Below, one piece after another: positions 1 to 11,045 of a stretch of DNA of 64,000 nt. Under the pieces are notes generated by a model. It was not told the DNA's origin. It was given only the letters and a program-made list of their open reading frames with translations, and did not search any database. Both the position numbers and the translations under genes were made by a program. The first letter of the stretch is position 1. Every line of letters begins with the position of its first letter. This DNA is from Viola odorata (Eukaryota > Streptophyta > Magnoliopsida > Malpighiales > Violaceae). Location: NCBI GenBank assembly GCA_963691705.1, contig OY829541.1, forward strand, positions 33,120,719-33,184,718. Direction: 5' to 3'.

Positions 1-589
1 TACGCATGGCGCTACCTCACCATCAGGGCGTTTCATCAAGTTATACGCTTCCAGCGAAAAGAGATTTACTACGCTCCCGTTGTCAACAAGGGTTCTCCTC
101 ACCCCGTGACTTCCTATGACAGGTGTGACTACCAACGCGTCGTTGTGTGGGAAAACAATGCCCTTTTCGTCTTCTTCTGAGAAGGACAATATCATTCTAT
201 CTAAGGCGTTTACCGCCTCAATTTTTACCTGGGCGCTTTCTCGCTTGCGCTTTTCCCCAGGACTGGGCGTTTGTGGTATGACCTCTTCGAAGTAGGGTGT
301 TCCCCCGGCAATAATATTAATCATAGGCATCTGATCGCTATGAACAACGAGAGCTTCTCTATTTTGTCCAAGGGGAATTGCGTTAGCCCCCGTGGCGCGT
401 GAAGGCGTTTGCCTCTGATCAGTTGTCATTCCCGTTGGGTTGTTCCTGGCCTCTTCTCTTGCCTTGGTGGAAAATTCTCCTAGGTAGCCCTCTTCGACCA
501 ATCACTCTATGGCCAATTTCAGTTCTCTGCATACATCCGTCGAATGTCCCTTGACCTTGTGGAACTTGCAATACGCGTTTTCCCTTCCT
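1..589 (-). pseudogene. E2 Tat-type gag/protease, 3' half of split gene
   Basis: This is the downstream half of a Ty3/Gypsy Tat-lineage polyprotein. Read on the minus strand it starts inside the nucleocapsid-like motif (CKFHKVKGHSTDVC, pattern CX2HX4HX4C, near 575-535) and runs through a linker into the retroviral-type protease, whose active-site segment reads LVDNGS near 85. The frame continues past the window start, so RT, RNase H and integrase should lie to the left. A TGA near 502-504 stands where E1 and E5-type copies have an Arg or Trp codon before LVEEG, so the gene is broken. The upstream half is at 16583-18150; E1 separates the halves. Joining 594 to 16583 restores the order seen in the E1 polyprotein. 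Confidence 0.88.
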
Positions 590-594
590 CCCAT
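590..594. repeat. Left target-site duplication of E1 (CCCAT)
   Basis: CCCAT immediately precedes the TG of the E1 5' LTR and recurs directly after the 3' LTR. Five base pairs is the normal duplication length for Ty3/Gypsy integrases. Confidence 0.93.
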
Positions 595-918
595 TGATAA
601 CAATTGGAATGCTCCTGACGGCAATATTGTAGCCACGGCATCTATCCTTGACGAGTCTCTATACGCTTCCCTGAAAAGCCAACCTATCGCCCGGGCCGGC
701 GGAAGTTTCCTAGGATGGTCGACTTCAGCGGGGGGGGATCTCATGCATCTTTACGCGCACGGCGTCATCCCATCCTAGAGGAACTAAGAGGATGTCGCTC
801 CTGATAGGCCTTATGTGATTATCGCCCGCGATGACTCACCCATTATCTCTGGAGGCGATAACTTCGGACGATGCTTATCGCTGCGCCCTTATCGCTGTCA
901 GGTATCGCCAACTTCGGC

Positions 919-927
919 CTATAAATA
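919..927 (+). promoter_or_regulatory. E1 LTR TATA box
   Basis: CTATAAATA lies in the middle of the LTR, about 325 bp from its start, the usual U3 end position. The same box is present in the 3' LTR (about 16365-16373) and, with small changes, in all other Tat LTRs here. It should drive the sense genomic RNA. Confidence 0.75.
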
Positions 928-1000
928 CCCCCATCTTTCCAAACAGAAGGTAAGATCGAGATCATCTTGGAGAACTTCTACCATTCTAAAAACTCGAACT

Positions 1001-1053
1001 GACTTAAGCATCGGAGTGTCTACGCCGGAGTCCCCCTCCGGCGCTTTGCAGGT
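1001..1053 (+). promoter_or_regulatory. Conserved R/U5 hairpin block of Tat LTRs
   Basis: The block starts ACTTAAGCATCGGAGTGT and ends TTTGCAGGT. Between them CGCCGGAG (1023-1030) and CTCCGGCG (1036-1043) form a perfect 8-bp stem with a 5-nt loop. The same block is found in the E2, E3, E5 and E6 LTRs. It lies about 80-100 bp after the TATA box, so it should be in the transcript leader and at the RNA 3' end. The role is unknown; polyadenylation, packaging or strand transfer are options. Confidence 0.6.
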
Positions 1054-1133
1054 ATCTTTGACGCCGATCGCTTCCCCTCCGACTAGCTGCAGCAGCCGTT
1101 TTCCGACCCGAAGAGATCTCGGATCTTATCAAA

Positions 1134-1152
1134 TGGTGCTTTCATTGAGAGC
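1134..1152 (+). promoter_or_regulatory. E1 primer binding site
   Basis: TGGTGCTTTCATTGAGAG starts two bases after the LTR. E2 and E7 have TGGTGCTCTTGTTGAGAG and TGGTGCTCTCGTTGAGAG at the same place. The leading TGG fits the CCA end of a tRNA. I cannot name the tRNA from memory. Confidence 0.7.
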
Positions 1153-1216
1153 TTTGGTGTATTAAGTGAGCGTCCTTAATAGCCAAGCTCTGTTTAGTTG
1201 GGAGATCGGAACGGTT

Positions 1217-4200
1217 ATGACAGCCAGATCGGAGCCAGACCGGTCTACATTTTCCAATATTCCTTTCTCAACTCGCAGGCGGTTATTTCCTTTTGCTACT
1301 GCTGACCTCTCTATGACGACGCAATCGACTATCTCGGGACCTCTGGACCTCTCGGTCGGGATCGCCGGAGGATCTATCTCCTCACAGACGGTCATTTCTT
1401 CATCACAGACAGCGGGATCTGATCTTTATACTCCTCTTTTGGAAGGATCTGCGCTTAGCAGTGAAAATCCCTTTGCTATGGAAATAGCGGCCCTTCGTTC
1501 CCACCTGGAATATTTGACTGAAATGGCCACTAGAGTCACGCCCGGTGCTTCTGGATCTAGCGTTCCTCCTCGCGTCTTGTTCACATCATCTATTGTTGCT
1601 GATCGACCTCTGCCCCCGTTGTTTCCAGAGAACCCCCAAGTGCCTTTATCCGCAGGAAATCCCTCGGTTGGTCGCGTACAGCTCACTCAAGGAGGAGTAG
1701 AGGCTTATGTACCGCAAATGCCGCAAAGACTTCTTCTGCAGGAAGACAGGCAGCTTGAGGCGTTAAGGAACCGTTGGGCCGGACGGAGGGAAGGAACAAA
1801 CAGGAGTTTATCTCCCGTGTACAGTGAAAGATCTAGTAGCAGAAGAAATCGAAGTCGCTCTCCCAGGAGTCGCAGTCGGTCTCCCAGGCGACATCATATA
1901 CCTGAACTAAGGGAAGGAGGGCGACAAGAAGACATATCTCCCCCACGTCATGCGCGTGAGATTCTTGATGATACCTCAGGTCACCCTTTCAGTCGTCGTG
2001 TAAGACGTCACAGGGTCAGCAGGCGAGTGAAGCTTCCCGCTGATACTTATGATGGTACTAAAGATCCTATTTCGCACATCAACAAAGTGAAGGATTTCGT
2101 CCAGTTTCAAACTCACAGTGATGCGGCTTTATGTCAGATATTTGTTATGACCTTATCGGGAGTTGCTCGTCTTTGGTTTGAAGGTCTTCCTGGCGGATCC
2201 ATTAGTAATTTCACACAGCTGGAATCCAAATTTCGGAGCAGATTTAGTACAGCAATTCCAATTCGGAAATCTGCCGCCGCGTTATTTGACATACAGCGGA
2301 AGCCCCAAGAGACATTGAAATAATTTCTTAGCCGATTCGATCTGGAAATGTCATTAACGCCGGGCGTTACCGTTGATTTCGCCATAGAAGCTCTGAAAAG
2401 AAACTGCCATTACGGAAAACTGAAAGATGCATTGATGGTGGATCCTCCAATATCCTTGGACGCACTAAGACTTAAAGCCCATAATTATGCGAAAATGGAA
2501 GAAGAAGAAAATAGAAATAGAACATTTGATATGCCGCCTGGGGCACCTCGCATCCCTGCCGCTCCCGCAAATCCCCTGGTTGACGATCATTACACTGATG
2601 ATTACGCTCGACGGAAAGATTACATCCCAAAGACCTACGATAAGCAAAAAGGAAATTCCTCGAAAGGAAGACAAGGTAGTTCCCCTCGTCAGCGTCAAGG
2701 GAACGCTAACAAAAATCGGGCGTATGATCCGGATTTTCCCTCCTTGAATGTACCAAGAGCGGAGATATTGGCGATAGCGGAACAGCGAGATCTTCCTATC
2801 CGTTATCCGGCGCCCACGAAACCTAGAGTGCTTTTAGGCAGGAGAGAAAACGCTTACTGTAAATTCCACAAAGCCAGAGGACATTCCACAGAGGCTTGCA
2901 GAGAATTAAGGTGGGCGATAGAACGCTTGGTGGAGGAAGGATATCTGGGAGAATTTGCGACTCAAGTAAGGGAAGATGCCCGAAACAATCCGATAAGAAG
3001 AGCGGTAGACGAGCGACCAAGGCCCCCTCCAGCCCCACAGCCGGATAACGCTCCCAAAGGAAAGGGTGCGGAAACCTTCGCGATAGATGGCGACGACATC
3101 CCCATAATCAATATCATAGCAGGAGGGATCCCCTACACAGATGAATTAGAACAGTCGATGGTGGCGAAAGGCGAAAAGCGTACGCGAGACGGCATGACAA
3201 AGAAAGGTGGAGCAATAGACATACTTGATCGCATGATCTTATCCTTTTCAGAAGAGGATGAGAAAGGCGTTATCTATCCCCATAATGACACCTTGGTAGT
3301 CACACCTGTCATCGCCAGTCATGGTATAAGAAGGACTCTTGTGGACAACGGGAGTGCCGTGAACCTTTTTTCGCTGGAAGCTTACAATCTCATGAAACGC
3401 CCCCACGACGAGTTAACGCCTAGTAAGAGACCCATAGTCGGAGTGGATGGGACCCCTATCCCTGTTACGGGAGTAATCACCCTACCCGTATACTTCCGAG
3501 AAGACACTTACAAACGGTCAGAAAATTTGTTGTTCCTTGTCGTGGATCTGAATTTGCCCTATAACGTCATACTCGGATGGCCTTTCCTCAATCGCTTTGG
3601 AGCGGCGATATCACAAAAACATCTAAAGATGAAATACCCCTCCTGGGACGGGGTGGTATCGATAAAAGGTGATCAGAAACTGGCGGCAGAATGCTATTCG
3701 CTCATGACTAGGACGAGCTGCGATAGATACGTGTGTATAGCGGCAGACCCTTACGAGCAGGGTGACAAAAAACGCGCTCAACCCCTTGACAAGATGGTGC
3801 CCGTATCAGTGATAGGCAAAGAGGGAGCCAGCTTCCTGGTCAGCGATAAGCTCAGCCCAGCGGAAAATCTTCAACTGGCACGGCTGCTGAACAAATGCCG
3901 AGGAAATTTCGCATGGGAACCCGCCGATATGCCAGGTATATCCCGAGAAATAGCCGAGCACAGGCTTAACGTTGACCCCAACGCCAAGTCAGTTCAGCAA
4001 AAACGACGGGCGTTCTCCACCGAAAAAGCTTCGGCCGTGGAAAAGGAGGTTGTGAAGCTCCTTGACGCGGGTTTTATTCGCGAAGTACAATATCCCACTT
4101 GGTTAGCCAACCCGGTTCTTGTTCCTAAACCCAATGGAGACTGGCGTATGTGCATTGACTTCACTGATTTGAACGATGCTTGTCCTAAGGATTGCTACCC

Positions 4201-7059
4201 GCTTCCTCGCATAGATCAGTTGGTTGATCAAACTGCTGGGTACGCATATCTAAGCTCGTTGGACGCCAATTCCGGATATCATCAAATCCCTATGGCCCTA
4301 GAGGATGAGGAGAAGACCGCCTTCCTTACTCCTAAAGCCACGTATTGTTACACAGCGATGCCATTTGGACTAAAGAACGCGGGGGCCACGTTTCAGCGAA
4401 TGGCAAATAAGATTTTTGAGGAACAGATAGGGAGAAATGTGGAAGCATATGTTGACGACATACTGGTAAAGAGTGCAAATTTTCATGATCACCTGCAGGA
4501 TCTAAAGGAAGTTTTTGATGTAATGACAAGGTATCGCATGAAGCTAAACCCCCGGAAGTGCATGTTTGCATTCCAAACGGGTAAGTTCTTGGGCTACGTA
4601 GTTAGCCAGAAAGGTATCCAGCCTAATCCATCCAAGGTTAAAGCTATACATGATATGATATCGCCAAGAACCGTTAAAGAAGTGCAAAGGCTAACAGGGC
4701 GCGTTATCGCTCTGGGACGATTCGTCTCCAAGCAAGGAGAAAAGTGCCTCCCCTTTTTTAAAGTCATACGACGGAAAGCCACGTTCGGGTGGACCCCAGA
4801 ATGTGAGCAAGCATTTGTGGACTTAAAGGACTATTTTTCATCTGATTTGTTATTGACAAGGCCCGAGTCCGGCGATACTCTGTACTTCTACTTGGGCGCG
4901 GCGGACGAAGTGGTCAGCGCCGTCCTTGTTCGTGACGATAACCGCACTCATCGCCCAGTTTACTTCGTGAGTCATGTCTTAAAGGACGCGGAACGGCGAT
5001 ATGCTCATATTGAGAAAATAGCGTTCGCCCTTATACAAGCCGCCCGCAAGATGGACCGATACTTCCAGTCTTATCCTATCGTTGTACTTACAGACCAACC
5101 CTTGAAGAGGATATTTCGAAAGCCTGAATCTTCAGGAAGAATGCTGATCTGGGCCCTAGAACTCGAACAATATGGTTTGAGATACCAGTCAGGGCCATCC
5201 GTAAAGGCTCAGGTCCTTGCTGATTTTATAGCGGAGTGTACTTTCACAGAGGACCCTTTGAGTGGTGTACCGAAAGCGGAATGGAACGATATGGATCTCC
5301 CGTTCCCAGAAACTTATACAGATCTTTGGATCGTTCATGTGGACGGAGCCAAAAACCAAGAACTGGCGGGGGTTGGAGTCTTCATAAACGGGCCGCACGA
5401 TATGCATATACGGTATGCTATTCGAATCTTGCATCCTTTGTCCAATAACGCAGCCGAATATGAGGCGTTGCTAGCTGGACTCAGAATAGGAAGAGAGTTT
5501 TCTTCTAAGGGAAGGCGCGATACCGGCCAAACAGGAGATCTGCGTCTAAAAATTTGTGGAGACTCCAAACTGATAATTGACCAGGTCTCAGGACACTCTC
5601 AGGCTCGAGAACCTATCATGGTGCAATACCTCTCTAAGGTAACGCGAGAACTAGTGGAAATAAAGAAAGAGGGCATGCAAGTCAGCTTCGAGCACGTCCC
5701 CCGAGAGGAAAATGCTGAAGCCAACTACCTTGCCAAGCTGGCCGCGAATCCTGAAGCATCTATACCTAAAGATGTGTATTATCGTGAGCTAGCGGTGCCG
5801 TCCTTCATGGAGGAGCAAGCCTCTTTGTGTGTGAATGAGCTCGAGAATGATTGGCGGATTCCGGTAATAAAATACCTGATGCACGAAGAGCTGCCCGACG
5901 ATAACGCTGAAAAAATGAAAGTGCTAAGACAGGCTGCTCGTTGCACATACTATAACGGGGATCTAATTCGAAGATGTTTTTCTCACCCGGCGTCAAATGT
6001 ATAACCGAACAAGAGGGCCTTCACACCTTACGCGAAATCCACGAAGGGATATGCGGAATGCACGCGTCAGGCGGCACCTTGGCGGCACAAGTTTTCAGAT
6101 CAGGATTCTACTGGCCCACTATACGAAGGGATTGCCACGAGTATGTACAAGCTTGCCCCAAATGTCAGGAATTCACTAAAATTCCTCGACGTCCAGCTAC
6201 GGAAATATCGGAAATCATCGCCCCTTGCCCTTTTGCCAAATGGGGGATTGACATCCTGGGTCCATTTCCAAAGGCAAGGTCCCAACTGAAATTTGTTATA
6301 GTGGCTGTGGACTATTTTACGAAGTGGGCGGAAGCTGAAGCAGTTGCCACAATCACGGCGGAAAAAACATGGCGTTTTTTCAAACATCAAGTTATCATGA
6401 GATTCGGGGTGCCTCGTATCCTTGTCAGCGATAACGGGACCCAGTTCACCAGCCAATTCTTCAAAGACCAATGCTCAGAATTCGGGATTGAGCAGAGATT
6501 CTCTTCCGTGGCTCACCCACAAACCAACGGACAAGCAGAGGTAACTAATAGGAGCATCCTCAGCGGTATTAAGAAAAACCTAGAGGGGTCTAAGAAGAAG
6601 TGGGCATACCGCGTGACCGTAAAAGTCAGCACTGGAGAAACACCTTTTGCGTTGGCTTTCGGAACTGAAGCCGTTACGCCAGTGGAAATTGGGGCCATGA
6701 GCCTGCGGGTGGCTCACTTTCGTGAGGAATGGAACGAGGAACGGTTACGTGCTAATCTGGACGCGTTACCAGAGGTTCGAGAAGAAGTCCTACTGAAAAC
6801 GCAACACTACAAAAGAAAAATGGCCCGTTATCATAACAAACAGGTCAAAGAGCGATTGTTGAAAAACGGTGACCTTGTGCTCCGAGACAGGCGAGCAACC
6901 GGACAACGTATGGGAAAGCTTAGTCTTAACTGGGAAGGACCGTATCGCGTAACCCACGTTGTCGGAAGAGGGGCCTATCGCCTGGAGACACTTGACGGTA
7001 CGCCTTTATCCAACTCCTGGAATATCGCTCGTTTGAAGTTATATTATCCTAGAGTTTAA
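1217..7059 (+). pseudogene. E1 Tat gag-pol polyprotein, broken
   Basis: It encodes the capsid and enzymes for reverse transcription and integration. Gag begins at ATG 1217, matching the E2 gag start. It has an Arg/Ser-rich stretch near 1825-1900 and a Retrotrans_gag core (about 2040-2480). Then come a CX2HX4HX4C motif (near 2860), protease (DNGS at 3344-3355), RT (YVDD at 4448-4459), a Gypsy RNase H (about 4900-5220) and a second plant-type RNase H (about 5310-5760, with HVDGAKNQ and GDSKLI). Integrase has a zinc-binding region (about 6020-6170) and D6250, D6430, E6538, giving DD35E spacing, and ends near WEGPYRV without a chromodomain. The dual RNase H marks the Tat lineage. Defects are TAA at 2321-2323, a one-base deletion near 5990 and loss of nine integrase residues near 6603. 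Confidence 0.93.
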
Positions 7060-7159
7060 TTTTATCTGCACTATTTGGATTATAACGACCCTAACCGTGG
7101 CTAACGCTCAATAGGAGAGTTTTCGTAGGTTTGTGGTTGCTTTTGTGCAGATAAAAAGG

Positions 7160-7440
7160 GGGGTACCTTGGGAGTGAAAAGTCCTATCCTTGTGATGGTC
7201 GGTCTTGATCAGATGGCCCACTAAGTGAGGGCACGACCCCAGTGTATCCTTGATTAGCGTCGGATTGAAAGATCCTTGACGCCCCCGGGGGTGAAAAGTC
7301 CTATCCTTGTGATGACCGATCTTGATCAGATGGCTCACTAAGTGAGGGCACTGCCCGGTATCTTTGGGAGTGAAAAGTTCTTTAATGATAACCGATCTCG
7401 TGGAGACGGTACATCAAGACAAGACACACCCCAAAGAGTT
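7160..7440 (+). repeat. E1 3' UTR tandem repeats
   Basis: Three degenerate units begin near 7168, 7289 and 7367. The shared core starts GAGTGAAAAGTCCTATCCTT and continues to a GATCAGATGGC(C/T)CACTAAGTGAGGGCAC segment. E5 has related units at 35346-35820. Tandem repeats behind pol are a known habit of Tat/Ogre elements. 7441-8120 holds no gene that I can see, only an AT/GA-rich spacer that is the 3' flank of antisense gene A1. Confidence 0.75.
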
Positions 7441-8120
7441 AGAAACTCTGTTTAGAAACAAGAATCCTATCTTAACGGTCGGGCTGGTGCAAATTCCTAT
7501 AAAAGTGAAAATTCCCTAGCCTTGTGATAGCCGTCCCGATCCGACAGCTCACGAGAGGAGGCACTTAGAAAGGCCGATTGAGAGATAAGGGAAACGTGAA
7601 GGATCGCGTAATTCCAGCTGGTAACCGGATAAGTAACCCTTGGCGAAAGATAGAGCTGAGGGAAAACGCGATTCGAAACGGGTTCCGTGATAAAACCTAA
7701 CGATAGCAGCGAACGGGCTCCTACGGGTGATCACTATCTCTCAAATCTCGTTTTGTTACTGATAATCTACAATTAGAGATGTGCAGAATGCTTCTGAGCA
7801 GCGGAAGGAGAGGTGGTCATGATACCGATAGGCTCATCGAAAGGCCAACCCGACAGAGATCTTGGTCTTCTTGGTATAAATACCAAGGATCTGCTCAAGA
7901 AAGTAAACGCACCGCGCGGATAAGGCAACCTCAGTAACGAGAGAAGTCTCGCGATGAGAAAAATAAAAGAGAAATATCGATAAAGGGATTGTCTAGAAAT
8001 ATTAAAGGCATCTCAAGGATTTACAAGAATTCACTGTTCAAAATATTGATGCTGCAAAGACAAAAGACAAAGCCAAGCGATATGTGATTGCTGGAGGGAA
8101 CGGCAAAATATCGCGGCAAA

Positions 8121-10448
8121 TCAGCTCTCGGGGACTTGTCGTTTCCAGCCCGCTGCCTTGGACTGGCGATAGCCTGCCTCGTTAATATGGGCAGAACTCT
8201 GTAGAAAGGCTTTCGCGACATCTTCGCCCTTGTACGCATCCACCCCGTGAATTTCTTCGAAGCACTTAACCAGAACACGGGCGGTCTCTTCAGCATGCCA
8301 CCAGCCCATATCGGCTGACTCTTCCGCCAAAGCTGCCTTTTCCTTTTCTAAAAAGGACTTCTCATTCTCCAAAGCAGTCACTTTGGCTTGTTCCTCTAAC
8401 AAAGCTGTTTCCAGGGCGGAGTGCTGTTTCTGTAAATCATGGTGAGCTAGCAGTATCTTGGAGCGATCTGCCAACACCTTTTTCTTTTCCTCTTGCTCCT
8501 TGGACAGCTCCGCCGAAACAGAACGAAGGGAAACAGCCCGATGCTTCATATCCTCCGCCCAATAGTGAAATTTCATCATATTGGAGAAAAGGCCAGCACG
8601 GACGGAGTTCACTTGGTCATCTTCCGCCTGGGAAAGGAAAGCTTCCCGTTCTGCAGATGAGGCCAGAATTTGAGAGGCCAGCAGAGCAGAAACCTCATCT
8701 GAACCATCGCCCCCGATGGCTGCCAAACCACGGGTACGGAAGTCGAACAACTCAACCTGATGGGTCACTTCGCCGAGCCCGTTTAATGGACAAAGATCCG
8801 CCGCAAAATTGAAAGAGGTTCCGGCTTCATTATAGCGTTGCCGCCAAGGAACGCTAGAGGGAACGAAAGCCAGAGGACCAGGGGCGCGAACCTGTGAAGA
8901 AGAACTGCCCGGGGGCAGGAAGCCACCATGAGGCTGATAGCCCGAAAGGTCGTGAAAGACGTCTTGATAAGAAGAGGAAAAATGATGCACAGGCCCGCCA
9001 AAGGAACTGGGCGAAGCACCAAAGGGGTCCGCACCGCCTAAGTTCCCCAAATCTTCCACGGAATGTCTACCTGGAGGAACCACTGCGGAATCAGGAACGT
9101 TAACGGAACCACCTTCCCCCGCGATGTTAGAGGAGGGTATGTTCTCATCCTCGCCTTCTATCCGGGCCCTCTTCGCAGAACCCCTCAGCACATAAGTGAG
9201 ATTCATATCGCCTGAAGGAGCGGACGCAGTAACTATAACGGCCTCCTGCAAGGAGTACAAATTGAGAAAAGAAAAATAGATCAAATGACGACAGATATTG
9301 AGAAAGAAAAAACACGCTTACGGTAGCGGTGTTGAGAGAAGACAGTGCTTCAGAAGAACCCGCAGCGTCGGGAGAAGGAGTAAGAGTGGCGATACTCCAT
9401 GTTCTTTTCTTCTTTTTTCCTCTGGCAATGGCCTTAGGAGCCTGAGAAGACGAGGGAGCAGCAACGGTCACAAGGGGAACACCTTCAGGGATGTCAGTAC
9501 TCCCTTCGCCAACTGAGGAGGAGGATACTTGAGCGAGATTCGCGGAAGTAGCCGGAAGCTCAGAAGGATTATCAGTGGCCTCTGAATCGAGTTTTTCCTT
9601 TTCCTCTCTATTACGAGCTCTCCTTAAGCGTCTTCTTACGCTTTCGGGTTTATAGTCAGGATCCGTCGCTGCAAAATCACAAAATAATGTCAGCATTAGT
9701 ATCAGCGATGAAAGGGAAAGGTAGCGCGATACTCACGTCTAACGCACTCCTGAATGGCCATTCTGCAGGCCGTGAGTCGAATATGAACGCTGATCTCCAG
9801 TTGGAGTAAGGTGTTTAACCATCCTTGTTCACGAGCGGGAAGTGTCCCTGGTCGACTCCAAACGCCATCTTGGACGTCCTGGTTGAACCCAGAACGCCAC
9901 TCGGGACCAGGAGCGTCAGGGAAATTTATCAGAAAGAACTCCTTTTTCCAAGCCTCAACAGAAGACTCAATATGGAGCAACTTCCAAGTAAAAGACTTGA
10001 GAGAATCATCGTCAAAGCGAGGCGATATGGTTATCACACCCCGGCACTTCATCAATTTAAAAAGGGATCTAAGCAACAAAAGAGAAGGGGAAGTGATCCC
10101 CTTATATCTACAGAGTTCCAAGAAAGCATAAACACAACAATATGCATTTGGGGCTAACTGGGCAGGATTGAAATTGCCAGCAATAAGCAAACCCTCGACG
10201 AAAGAATCGATAGGGAACTGGAAACCGTAGCGAAACATCTGGGCATATAACACCCTTTGATTGCCGGTCAGAACGCTGTTTAAACGAACCGACCCAGGGG
10301 CAACAACAACTTGGTAACCGTCAGGAATAACGGCGCCATGAGTAGCCAAATGCTCCCGGAGAATGGCCTCCGTGGTAATAACACTGACCGTGGTATCCAT
10401 TTTCTTCTCATCGATGGATTTCGACTCAGAACGGCGAGTCTTTGCCAT
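8121..10448 (-). CDS. A1 (E1): antisense three-exon accessory protein, intact
   Basis: Exons are 10448-9737, 9668-9322 and 9245-8121. Introns of 68 and 76 nt are GTGAGT...TTTTGCAG and GTAAGC...CTTGCAG, in phases 1 and 0. The joined frame has no stop and gives 727 residues. About residues 55-150 contain GFQFPIDSF and LAPNAYCCVYAFLELCR, resembling the plant 'putative gypsy type transposon' domain (Pfam PF04195, from memory). Exon 2 is basic (GKKKKR), a possible nuclear signal. Residues about 593-668 are a charged coiled coil. The start is the first ATG in the frame, with G at +4. It is homologous to E5 A1 with the same intron positions. The function is unknown. Transcription would run antisense to the element, from a TATA box near 10615. 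Confidence 0.82.
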
Positions 10449-10608
10449 GGCAGGACTAAGGAAATAGAAATGAAGAAGACGAGGGAAAGGAAGGGAAGTA
10501 CCTTTGGAAGGAAAGAACTTCGAAAGCCTTGAATGGAGGTGAGAAGGACAAGACGGCTGAGAGATAATATGAAAAAGTGGAGTGAAAAAGAAAAGGGAAG
10601 AAATAAAG

Positions 10609-10622
10609 AGGGTTTATAACCC
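10609..10622 (-). promoter_or_regulatory. A1 (E1) TATA box
   Basis: Minus-strand GGGTTATAAACCC lies about 165 bp before the A1 ATG. E5 A1 has GGGTTATATC at about 183 bp. 10623-11045 shows no gene; it is the A1 promoter and the 3' flank of A2. Confidence 0.55.
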
Positions 10623-11045
10623 TAGTAATTAAAAGGAAACGACGGATGCTTCAGTCGTTGTGTCGAAGCGGCATGAGGGATAAGACTCAAGCAATGAGTA
10701 CGACTCTAGAAGAAGCGCGGCAAACGCTTCGATCTGGTTAAAATTTCTAAACACGCTAAGGTGAAGCGGCAGAAGAAACGAACACGTGTGTCGGCACCAT
10801 CATGATTTTTCCCGCGCATCGACGGAAGGGTCGCAGTAGATGCGACTTTTGATAAAAAGCAAAAGCGATATCACAAGAAAGGAAATAAGGCAAATCGGCG
10901 TTGAATAAAAGAACAGTTCTCAAAGACAGCAAGAGAGCGAAATAAAACAAGATATCGCCCAAAGAGCAAAGTACCGATATCGCCTCGCGATAGGACGTTA
11001 TTACAAGACATGGAAAACAAATAGCAATGTTTTTCAATGGATCAA

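Larger units (their letters stand above)
595..1131 (+). repeat. E1 5' LTR
   Basis: It is bounded by TGATAAC and CTTATCA, which form short terminal inverted repeats. It matches 16041-16577 with four substitutions and no indels. It holds the element promoter (TATA at 919-927) and a conserved R/U5 hairpin (1023-1043). Confidence 0.95.
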
